Shown here: one piece after another, positions 1-10,200 of the stretch | How positions within the stretch are numbered: the first letter of the stretch is position 1 | Layout of the letters: the number at the start of each line of letters is the position of its first letter | Assembly (NCBI GenBank): GCA_049999765.1 | Contig: JBNGIQ010005272.1 | Coordinates: 1 to 34,125 of the forward strand | DNA from: Phaeoceros laevis | Lineage: Eukaryota > Anthocerotophyta > Anthocerotopsida > Notothyladales | Direction of reading: 5' to 3' | DNA: 34,125 nt | The notes under the pieces: model-generated | Told to the model about the DNA's origin: nothing | The model's input: the letters and a program-made list of their open reading frames with translations, nothing else | Databases searched by the model: none | Position numbers and translations under genes: made by a program

Positions 1-510
1 CACCGGGTTGACTGGTGAAGGAGTGGGTCACATCGCTGCCGCCCTGCGAGCCAACACTAGCTCAATCCTGCGAGGCTTGCATGTTTCTCAGAACAGAATA
101 GGAGATGCTGCTGGGGCGCAACACCTGGCGGACATCCTGGCCAGCACGCCCACACTTCAGGGCCCGGGGATGTTCGACATAAGTATGGACGCGGCGGGAG
201 GCGAGGTGCTTGCCAAAGCTCTGGCGCACAACACGTCACTCAGACAGCTTTCCATGGGATGGAAAGGGAATGCCACCAACCTAACAAACCAGTCAGGAGC
301 GTTGATTAGGATTGTGGCAGCCTTGAGCGCTCCTGTGGGCGCTGGAGCTCCACATGCATCGGCTTTCAACACGCACAATAAGACGCTCAAGCTGACGGTG
401 TGGAGGGATGATTTGGAGCCCATTGAGGCTGGGGTGGGAAAAGCTGTAGCTCACATGCTCCGCTCCAATGCCACCTTGGAGGAACTTCACATCAGCACCT
501 TGTTCGTGAG

Positions 511-764
511 CCACGGATTGGAGGCATTGCGGTTTACCACCAGCATCACTAAGCTCCGAGTGCTCCATCTCCACACAACGATGGTTTTGGACAAGCTGAT
601 CCCAATCGTTCAGAGCTGCCAAACACTGCAGCGCCTGCCACGGATTGGAGGCATTGCGGTTTAACACCAGCATCACTAAGCTCCGAGTGCTCCATCTCCA
701 CACAACGATGGTTTTGGACAAGCTAATCCCAATCGTTCAGAGCTGGCAAACACTGCAGCGCCTG
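511..764 (+). repeat. 127-bp perfect-phase tandem duplication in the LRR region
   Basis: The blocks 511-637 and 638-764 are adjacent copies of one 127-bp unit with about three mismatches. Since 127 is not a multiple of three, the second copy shifts the leucine-rich-repeat frame and gives a stop at 662-664. Ignoring one copy joins the upstream frame to the downstream LRR frame, so the duplication is the lesion. Confidence 0.93.
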
Positions 765-1323
765 CAGTACGACAACAATTTTCCACCCAGGTTCAAAAGG
801 CAGGTTTTCCGATCTTTGAAGGACAATCCTAGCATCAAGACGTTGGTAATAGATGGCTGGGAAGGCTTGGACAATGCCATGTTCAAGGATTTGATGGAAT
901 CCTTGCAAGTCAACACCAACCTTGAGGCGATTTCTTTAGAGCGCACCTCCTGGAAATTGGATGGGAAGGAGGCCACCATTAAGCGGGCTTTGAGATACAA
1001 TAAACGACAGGTTGCATATCTGGACCTCCTCCATCACGGTGACATGGAGTTCACCAGTCCAAAGGCCGCACGGCTTTTCCTGTGGTTTTGGGTTTGCAGG
1101 CAAGACAACTCTAAGGAAAAGCATGATCCGGTCTTGGTCAAAATCAATCAAGCAGCCATCATCGTCATTTGTAACTGGCAGTTTACCATGGGCAAAGTCG
1201 CGAAGAACCCCAAGGCATAGAGATCGAGATGCTCCGTGATGACGACACCATGCAAGTCAGCATTTGGGACTTGGCGGGACAAGACAAGTTTCGGGCTCTT
1301 CAGAGTTTTCTGTTTCCCAGCAT

Positions 1324-1385
1324 CAGCCAGGCTTGCATCTTCCTCTTCGTCTTCAGCTGCTACAGCCAGGCTTGCATCTTCCTCT
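1324..1385 (+). repeat. 39-bp-offset direct repeat in the Roc domain
   Basis: A 23-bp sequence at 1324-1346 recurs exactly at 1363-1385. The offset of 39 bp keeps the frame and repeats the peptide SQACIFL. The second copy appears as an insertion after the Roc strand FLFVFSCY, where Roco proteins normally continue straight to the segment resembling ELRHWMWFI. Confidence 0.9.
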
Positions 1386-3668
1386 ACCGTGAAACACACC
1401 AGTTGAAGCCAGAAAAGAGCCTGGACGAAGAACTTCGCCATTGGATGTGGTTCATCGCATCAAATTGGAGCAATCAAGGTCACGTCTTGCCCCAAGTGTT
1501 CGTGATTTTGTCTCACCTTGATAAGATGCGCCGAGGCACAAATGACACCATGGTGATAGAATGGGCCATGCCAACTATCACAAGGTTGAAACAGGATTTC
1601 GCTGGGCTTCTCAACATCTCCTCACAGGTTTTTGCTCTCAAGTCATCCTCTCCAACCAATGTTACTCCTGTGTTGGACTTAGTTTTTCAACTCTTTGAAG
1701 ATCTTCTTTCCAAAAAGTTGGAAGTAGTGCCAGAACCATGTACACGTACGAGCAGTGTTTTGGGACAATGGAGGTCACACAATCCCGCTAGGCCTATGAT
1801 GGCGCTGCAAGAGTTCCATAATCTTTGTTTCAAAGAAGTGCCTGAGCTTGGGAAGTTTGGGAAGCAGGATGAAAAGGCTGTCAAAATCTTGGAGTTAATT
1901 GCTTCTTATCTACATGATGTTGGAACCATCATGTTTTTCAAGAAAGTGCAAATTGTTGTTGTGGATCCCAACTGGGTGAGTCATGTCTTTTTGGGAAGTT
2001 TGATTGGAGTTGAACCAGGGCGTCAACAGCGACCATCCAATATGATGCCTTCGACCACAGACGATTTTGTCTCTAGAAGTCAAGTCGAAGCTACTCTAGC
2101 ACACTTTTTGAAGGACAACAAATACCAAGGCTTGAAAGTGACGGACTTGATAGGTTTAATGCTAGAATTGGAGCTCTGCTGTGAAGTGGAAGTGGCTGGA
2201 GTTACTTGGTACTTGGTTCCTCACACATTGAGTGATGCAAATGGCAACGCCCTTAGTGACAAGCGGAAGTTGGAATGGCCCTTGCCAGATGCTGGGCCAA
2301 ATCCCATACATATCGGATGTCGATTACAATGCAATGATCAGCTCTAGACCTATTTGGGTCCTGGCTTCTTCTCCCGGTTTCAGGTACATGACATACTACA
2401 TACATGTATGCATCCCATCCATCTAGAGCTATAGAAAATCTATCGATATATACAAGTTGCACATACATGTTGTGAAATGTTGGATTTCACAAAGTCTGAC
2501 ATATACGTGGCTTGCATTCATCCAGGTTAGCCTTCGAAACCGATTGTTTGCCAAAAAGCCTGAGATATGGATGGAGTTCGAACACTACAAACTTCAACTA
2601 AACTTGATTGCATTCCATAACGATGGCATAGAAGTCCTGGTAGAAATTCCAGCAGATGTTGGGGATTATGTCGACATATTGGTGAGATCAAGGAAGCCTA
2701 GAGAGCAAACCAGAGCCTTCATTTTGGCACATGTGGTGGATGAGATACGGTCTTTTTGTGCATCTCCAGAAGGAAGTCAAGGAGTTACACTCGTTGAAGG
2801 CATCCTCAGGCTAGAGTGTGTTACCGGTCTCACCTTATGTGTTCACAGACAGGGCCAGGCAGTGCTCAAACGGGACCTCATACAGCGGCTTCTCGGGAAA
2901 CACATTTTGAATGACGTCTGTGGTGGGATTTTCACCCCGTCGGATTCTATAGACTGCCATCACACATGGAATGCAGTAGCTGAAGCTGGGCTACATGGTG
3001 CTTTTGCAAAGGCCCATGATCTTCTAGATCCTGAAGATTTTTTGGAAGTGCTGCACAAGAACGAAAGGATTTTGCAGCAACAATTGATCTCTATTGAGGA
3101 AGCTGCAAAGGTGGTGTCTTCTACAGTCCATGGTGAAGATCACTTGCAGGAGATGACAATGGTCCACCATAACCATTCCCGTCCAACATATGTTCACACC
3201 ATGTCCGACGTGGGTCCCAATCACAGGACGTCATACAACTATCAACTCCACCAACTTCATCAGGACAACCTGGATATGAAGCAAGACTTGCGCAACATGG
3301 ACAAAAAGCTCGATGTCATCATGTCTATGCAAGAGCAGGTGCTCCAGACACAGAAAGTAATTACCTCGTTGCAAGAGCAGACCCTATTGGCCGTGTCATC
3401 TAAGATGGATGAAATCATGAACTTCTCTGCACAGTTGGTGACATCTGAGGTGCCTAGATGACCGTAACAACTGATGACGTTGGCAAGCTGCACATGTTGG
3501 TTGAGGGCATGCACATGAGCAAGGCAATGATGTTGCATTTCATGTGCGAAGACACTAATGGAGCCCACTAGGTGGAAGGTCAGGTTGGGCTTGAGCTTAG
3601 TGTGGTGGATGCCAAGTGGAAGTGGATTCAGCCCATTGCAGTACAATCTGCGAGAATGCTGGTGTTCC

Positions 3669-3713
3669 TGATAAAGGCAGGCTTGCAGCCACGTTGATAA
3701 AGGCAGGCTTGCA
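3669..3713 (+). repeat. 26-bp-offset micro-duplication in the Roco tail
   Basis: The sequence TGATAAAGGCAGGCTTGCA at 3669-3687 recurs at 3695-3713. The 26-bp offset shifts frame and creates TGA and TAA stops. Without it the tail reads LVFLIKAGLHVAAG continuously. Confidence 0.9.
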
Positions 3714-4037
3714 CGTGGCTGCAGGGATAGGAAGCGCCATTCCCGATTTTGGACTTGGGCGGTTCCTCTCACTGGAGCTGCGCTAGCGGGAGAAACCCTA
3801 CTGAGCAATATCAACTCACAGGTTGTCGGATCATCGGTGGAATAAAGCAAGTGTATGGAGGAAGCTTGGGTGTGCTTGAAAGAGGAGCTGAAGCCGCATC
3901 TGGTGCCGGGTCAGATGGGAACGCTGTTTCAGCTGTACAGAGTGCAGTTCGTAGGGGGGCCTCAGCGAGGAGTAGGTTGGGTGTGCAAGAAGTGCTTGGA
4001 CAGGGGGAGCCGCAAGGGCACTCTCTATGCCCTCTGA

Positions 4038-5918
4038 GAACGTCAAGAATGTGCTGAAACTCGAACCAGCATCAACAAAGTGCTCAGATAATAGTGATAT
4101 TTGTCCCAGCCGAGGAAGCAAGTGCAGTTTTCCATTATCACAGCCTTCATTCAGTCCGTGCAGCAGGGCAGGTTTAGTCCCACCTAGTTATTCCTACACA
4201 AGTTATCGACCCAATTGCTTGTTGCGCATTCAAGAGTTCATCATTGAGGTTTTACAAAAGTGGTCCTGAAGGTCTAGCATAGGTAATTAGTGCACAAGTT
4301 TCTAACCTCTCATGGCCAGCTTTCAATCGTTCGTTGTGGATTTCCCAAAGGACGCTTCTCAGGTGTGCTCTCTGTTTGTGCACAGCCCTTACTAAGCGAG
4401 GCAGACAACGTATATGAAGAATGTCAACTGGCTGCACTTGCTGACGTGCACTGTAAGCACCAAAACTCCATAGATATGCCCTAGCTTTGCAGTTTCAGTT
4501 TTTTGACAATAGCCTGACTTCCATTTTCCACTGCTGCCTGCTGCTGCTGCTCATTAGTTGCAGACTTTCCTTCAGTCTAAGCTGATTTGAGCTCTAGAGG
4601 TGGGGCGTAGCAAATACAGATGTGTTGATGTATATGGTTCTACATACTGGTCCATGTTGCTCTCTCATACCACGAACCTCTAGTTGTTCTTCAGAAACCT
4701 GGGCGTCTTTGTGCGCCACCACAAGGTGGAATTTGCTGTTCTGCTCATCTGCTAAACTCATACTGCTGAACTGTTGGAAACATCTCCATGCGTAAACTTT
4801 CAATTATGTTTTTGGCTTTCTGTAGACGTACGTTATCATCTTGTGTTTTTGCCTTCTTCAACACCTTGGTCACTACGATCATCTGTTCTTTGTGATTTAC
4901 TAGCCTAACTGTCCTTTCTCATCAACACCAGAGTCCTGATCGTTTTGGTAACACCCTCCCTTACCCTTTCTTCAAGAGGTCACATGTTTCAACGTTGCTC
5001 TTTTATCACGTTCAACGTTGCTCACATATCACTTGCTCTTTGCGTGCCGCCATGTTACAGGGCTACAGGGCGACGATGTTGTCCACAGGTCTTGTTTTCT
5101 GATGGCGCAAGTGAATCTTTCTATGTTGATATTCATCCCCGATAAGCATGATGTAGAGCGGGAGCGAGGTTCTTGGGCTGGGTCTGGCTGCGCCTCTGGC
5201 ACTGGCACTTGCATCAGGGCTCTGTCCTCACCTTTCCTGCTTTCTAATTGCAAGTCACCGAACGCCATTTTCCATTCTCCAGCAGACTACGTCGACGTGC
5301 CCGCTGTTGTTCTTTCCAGGATAGCATTGATATGTATGGACCTGTAAGCCAGATGAAGGGGAGAGAATCTGAATGCAGTGAAAATTTCAGAACAGTTTCA
5401 AGCTTGAAGATCATGATCACTTCTGCTGCCATCAAAGGGAAGGTCATCAAGCCCTGACCGAAGTTGCAAGTCCCATCAACACTCGTGGCCAATGCAACTT
5501 CGAATTCCAGCGTGCCACTTTCATGCATCCCGCAGAAATATCTGTGAACAGCATGTTGGCCAACTTTGATTTCATCACTTGTAATGGCCCCAGCCTGAAC
5601 ATGGATTGATATTATTAATTAGTCTTCAAAGCTTGTGAAGGTTCTGATCCTTTCAAACGATGTGCTCTCAGCTCTGACAACCGCCTTTAGACAAGGTCAA
5701 ACCAATGAGTACAGGCGCCAGCAGATGCGCCTCGCTCCGCATCCACGGCCTAGCTCCGAAGACCAAGTCGTCTTCTTCATATCCAAAAACATGTCATCAC
5801 CAAGCTTGTGAAGAGTAACGTCACTCACACTCTGACACTCTGGATTAGTTCATTGTTTCGTCCATCTGCAGGTCTGAATCAGGCAACGGGCGAGGGTGGA
5901 GCAGCAGCAGCAGCAGAA
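4038..5918. other. Intergenic stretch without a convincing gene
   Basis: No family was recognised in about 1.9 kb. It holds a CTG-rich run near 4530-4550, a duplicated TTCAACGTTGCTC near 4986-5020, and (CAG)5 at 5901-5915 just before the membrane-protein start. On the minus strand, about 5244-5607, an open stretch beginning after a CAG acceptor-like site reads plausibly as protein, but its identity is unclear. Parts are probably UTR or promoter of the flanking genes. Confidence 0.5.
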
Positions 5919-6963
5919 ATGGTAGGCAACGAAGCTGCTCAAGCCCTCAAGGGCGAGCCTGGCCATGGCAAGCCAGGCTCGGATTTGTTCCCCCACCTGG
6001 ACGCCCTGGTGCCCTGGGACATCACCACATGGGGAGTGGTCCGGAAATCCTACAGGCTCATCTCACAGCACCTCAACTCGTTCCAGCTCCCCGTGCTCCT
6101 CCTCACCCTGCAATTGGCTCTAGGCTTCTGGTTCCAGTTCAAGCAGATATCCCACTGGAACCCTGGCTGGGGGATAGCTCTGGGCGGCTTACAGGCCTTC
6201 ATGCTGGTGGAGCAGCCGCCGTGGGTGGGGGCCAGCTACCTGGCCTGGCTGCTGCTCTCGTGCCTGGCTGAATCCCGATTGCCCGGGCCGTGGTGGGAGT
6301 GTACCTCAAGCTGGGGATGACCACACCAGCGAGGCTTTCAAACAGGATGGCGCGCGGTGCCTAGGGACCAAGGCAGCCACCCTGCTTGTGGGCGCGGTGA
6401 TGGCTGTGGTGGTGGGTTTCGTAGTGTTCATCAAAATAAAGTCCGGGAGCGTGCCGGTAGAGCAAGCCGTAGCCACGACTGTGTGGGTCGATGCCGCGCT
6501 CCTGTTGGTTTTGGCGGGTGCCGTCTGGATCAGGGCTCTCTTCGTGGTGGCTCTCCCTGCTGCACCGCTCAGCACAGCGTGGGGGTTCAAGGCTCTGAGG
6601 CAGAGCTTCAGCCTCGCTCGAGGGCACAGAATGCGCTGCTTGGCTTTGTATGTCGCCATTGTTGCGCTGGGCTCTGTGACTGCGGCAACGCTCGGGCTGG
6701 CGAAGGATTCCGTAACGGTGCGTGTCCTGGTCATCCTAGCTGTTGTCTCCTTTTTTGGGCAGTGGCTCGTCAGCCTCATCTGGTATGTCGTCCGCAATGT
6801 CCTCTACTTGAAACTCAGAGCGCAGCACAAGGTGCATATGCCAGTTTGCAGTACGAGTTTCTTGTCCACTCCTTCAGTCGCCACACCATCTCCTTCTGGC
6901 CATGGTATCCCTGCCAGGCATCCAAGGCATCTGCTTGGTGTTGCTGGTAGTCGGATGGCTTGA
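5919..6963 (+). pseudogene. Multi-pass membrane protein of an uncharacterised plant family, frameshifted
   Basis: The start ATG at 5919 follows a (CAG)5 leader; a splice acceptor-like TCTGCAG lies at about 5867-5873. The N-terminus reads PWDITTWGVVRKSYRLISQH followed by hydrophobic helices. Later segments include VVGVYLKLGMTTPARL, a helix pair near 6380-6540, WGFKALRQSFSLARGHRM, and a last helix ending YVVRNVLYLKLRAQHK near 6831. This layout resembles plant proteins once annotated as polyadenylate-binding protein 1-B-binding-like membrane proteins; their function is unknown. The frame must change twice: near 6270-6278 (between CLAES and IARAVVG) and near 6355-6362 (RMARGA to LGTKAATLL). GTGCAT at 6832 may be a donor, so the 3' end is uncertain. 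It could be a pseudogene or carry sequence errors. Family call is moderate. Confidence 0.55.
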
Positions 6964-7230
6964 AATTCGTCACTCTGGCTCTTATCTGAGAGGGTGGCCA
7001 TGCTCTCAATGAATGATGTTCTGCTGGATGGTAGAACGGACTGGAAGCATCCTACTGCCGACGCAGACCTTTGCTAGAAGTCTTGTCAATATACGGGACT
7101 CCTACCTTGCTACCATCCAGCGTGTCTTGTTCAGGGAACATGCGATAGCTGATTTCTCGCTGTGCCAACACAGCGTCGCTTCCCTCTCATCCTCTGATAT
7201 GTCCCGAACCGAGTGAAGGTGGGACACAGA

Positions 7231-10200
7231 TCAAGCCTTGCTCATCTCGGGGTCTAGTTGTTCCAGCTTTGCGTAGATGCCTTCACTCTCAGGATGCTTC
7301 TTGTCCCCAACCACAAACGTGTGCACCACTCCACCCATGTCAGTCCACCAGCTCTGGCCTGGCGTCTTTTTTAATGCCCCCAACTTCGTTCTCCTTCTAT
7401 GCATGTTCTGTGCTTCCTCCCACATCTGAGAACTTGCATAGAGGTTAGACATCAAGACATACGATGATGCATCTTCTCTATCCAGGCTCATTGCACATTG
7501 GAAAGCCTGTTCACCAATCTCAACGTTCTTCCACTTCTGACAAGCACCTAACAGTGTGAACCACACCACACTGTCAGCTGGGAAAGGCATGGTCTTTGCC
7601 AGGTGTAGAGCTTCATCCAGATGACCTGCACGCCCAAGCAGATCCACCATGCACGTGTAGTGTTCTATCGATGGACTGATGCCATAATCTAACCTCATAG
7701 CCTCAAAGTACTTTCGGCCCTTGTCCACTTCACCCGCATGACTACACACTGTCAGTACAGAAAGGAGAGTGATGCCATCCGGCTTTATGCCCTCCAGTCT
7801 CATCCTGTCAATTAAGTCAAACACCATCTCCCTGTCCCCTTGGCGGGCATATCCATTAGTCAGAGCATTCCATGCCTCAATAGATCTATCAGGCAATAAA
7901 TCAAACACTTGCTGTGCATCAAACATGCTTCCACACTTCGCATACATATTTACCAAACCACCTCTTACAGCCACATCAGCTTGCAGTCCTTGTTCCATAA
8001 TCTCGGCATGGACCTGCTTTCCCAGAGGTAGAGCTGCTACAAATGCACATGCCTGAAGGAGGCACACAAATGTAGCAGAATCTGGAGTTGCGATGCCTTC
8101 TTGTTGCATTCTACTGTAAAGGTGAAGGGCTTCCTGACCCATTCCCTCCCGGGCAAACCCTGCAAGCATCGCAGTCCATGCTACTACATCCCTCTCTGGA
8201 AGCCTGTCAAAGACCTGGCGAGCATCCCCTAAGCTACCGCACTTTGCATACATGTTAACCAGGCTCCCACCCACTACTACATTGTCTTCCATTCCTTGTT
8301 CTTTGATTTGGGCATCTATCAACTTCCCCTGATACAGTGCTCCTTCACCTATACTTGCACATGCTTGTAGGAGGCAGACAAATGTGACAGAATCTGGAAC
8401 TGTGATGCCTTCTTCTTGCATAGTACTGTAAAGATCAAGGGCATGGTTACCCATCCCCTGCTGGGCATACCCCGCAAGCATCGCATTCCATGCTACAACA
8501 TTTCTCTCCGGAAGCCTGTCAAAGACCTGCCGAGCACCCTCTAAGCTATCGCACTTTGAGTACATGTTAACCAAGCTCGTACCCAAAACTACATCGTCTT
8601 CCAGTCCTTGTGCTTTGATCTGGGAATGGAGCTGCTTCCCCTGCTCAAGTGCTCCTACACCTACACTAGCACATGCCTGTAGCAGGCACACAAACGTAAC
8701 AGGATCTGGAGTTGTGCTGCCTTCTCGTTGCATGCTACTGTAGAGATGAAGGGCTTCCAGACCCATCCCCTGCTGTGCATACCCTGCAAGCATCGCAGTC
8801 CATGCTACGACATTCCTCTTTGGAAGTCTGTGAAACAGCATCTGAGCATCCTGTAAGCTACCACACTTTGCATACATGTAAACCAAGCTCCCACCCAGTA
8901 CTACATCCTGTTCCAGACCTTGTTCTTTGATCTGGGCATGGATAAGCTTCCCCTGATTCAATGCTCCTACACCTACACTTGCACATGCTTGTAGTAGGCA
9001 CAGAAATGTGACAGAATCTGGAGTTGTGATGCCTTCTTGTTGCATACTGTTGTAAAGGCAAAGGGCTTCCTGACCCATCCCCTGATGGGCATACCCTGCA
9101 AGCATCGCAGTCCATGCTACTACATCCTTCTCTAGAAGGATGTTAAACACCCGTCGAGCATCCACTAAGTTACCAAGCTTTGCATACATGTTCACCAGGC
9201 TCCCACCCACTACTACATCTTGCTCCAGGCCTTGTTCTTTGATCTGGGCATGTATCAGCTTTCCGTGATCCATTGCTCCTACACCTACACTGGCACATGC
9301 TTGGAGGAGGCGCACGAACGTGACAGAATCTGGAGTTGTGATGCCTTCTTGTTGCATATTACTGTAAAGACTAAGCGCTTCCTGACCCATCCCCTGGTGC
9401 ATATACCCTGCAAGCATCGCAGTCCATGCTACAACATCCTTCTGTGGAAATCTGTCAAATACCCGTCGAGCATCCCCTAAGCTACCGCACTTTGCATACA
9501 TACTGACCAGTGCTGCTTGAACAAAACGGTCAGGCTTCTCTGGACTAGCAAGAATATGAGAATGGACCTCCTTTCCTGCAACTAAATCACCCGCGGTGGC
9601 ACAAGCTTTCAGAACTGCTACATACAGCCGGTTGTCGGGCTTTATGGTAGTGGAGTCAAGCATTAGTCGATACAGGCGTATTGCCTCTGCTGCGTTTCCA
9701 CGTCTAGCATATGCAAAGATGATAGTGGCCCAGTTATAGGTGGTTGGTGTACATACCTTTCTAAAGACTTGCATTGCTTCTTCCAACATCCCATGTGAAG
9801 CATACAGGCCGATGAGGTGGGTGGCCAAAAACGCGTCCCCTGCATACCCACTTTCGGTGGTGAGAGCATGAATTCGTCGGCCCATAACCAAGTTTTTGTG
9901 TGCGATGCAGCTTTTCAACACACAGTAGAAAATATTTTTGCTTACATGGCACCCTTGCTGCACCAGAATCTTCAGTGTATCCACAGCTTCAGATATCCTC
10001 CCATCCTCGCACAGCTTCCTGCACATCCCGATATCCAGAGGGCCATCATGTCCTCCTAACCTCTCGATACCGCCTTGCCCTTCAATTGAGCTGGACACAG
10101 ACTGAGGAGGAGTCGTCATCCTAGCATCCAACGCGGCAAGCTGCGAGTCCACCCAAGCAGGTCTGTGCCGACTGTTCAGCCATAAGGGGACCTTGGAAAT

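Larger units (their letters stand above)
1..4037 (+). pseudogene. Roco protein (LRR-Roc-COR), 5' end outside window, multiply broken
   Basis: Roco proteins couple a Ras-like Roc GTPase to a COR dimerisation domain. The order here is ribonuclease-inhibitor-like leucine-rich repeats (to about 1050), Roc, then COR. Roc shows a P-loop GFAGKTTL near 1090-1115, the switch motif WDLAGQDKF near 1265 and a HLDK base-recognition motif near 1515. A phase-0 intron fits 2384-2525 (GTACAT...CCAG). A coiled-coil-like tail reaches 3461. Lesions seen: a 127-bp tandem duplication (511-764) that shifts frame; an apparent 2-bp loss near 1078-1083 just before the P-loop; an extra C in CCCC at 1208-1211; an in-frame TAG at 2345-2347; a 1-nt loss near 3459; a TAG at 3569-3571; and a 26-bp duplication near 3670-3713. 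Coding similarity resumes after each lesion and ends at 4037 with a VCKKC motif. The open frame runs off the left edge. The family call is firm; pseudogene status is inferred. Confidence 0.8.

Noticed and set aside
1070-1240. Programmed frameshifting to express the Roc domain
   Set aside because: The shifts occur with several other lesions and stops, and no slippery site with a structure stands out; decay is simpler.
3260-3850. Minus-strand open frame opposite the Roco tail
   Set aside because: It overlaps the coiled-coil coding region and has no recognisable domain.
7885-9438. Regular repeats resembling a CRISPR array
   Set aside because: The 312-bp period, continuous coding frame and PPR motifs show protein repeats in a plant nuclear gene.
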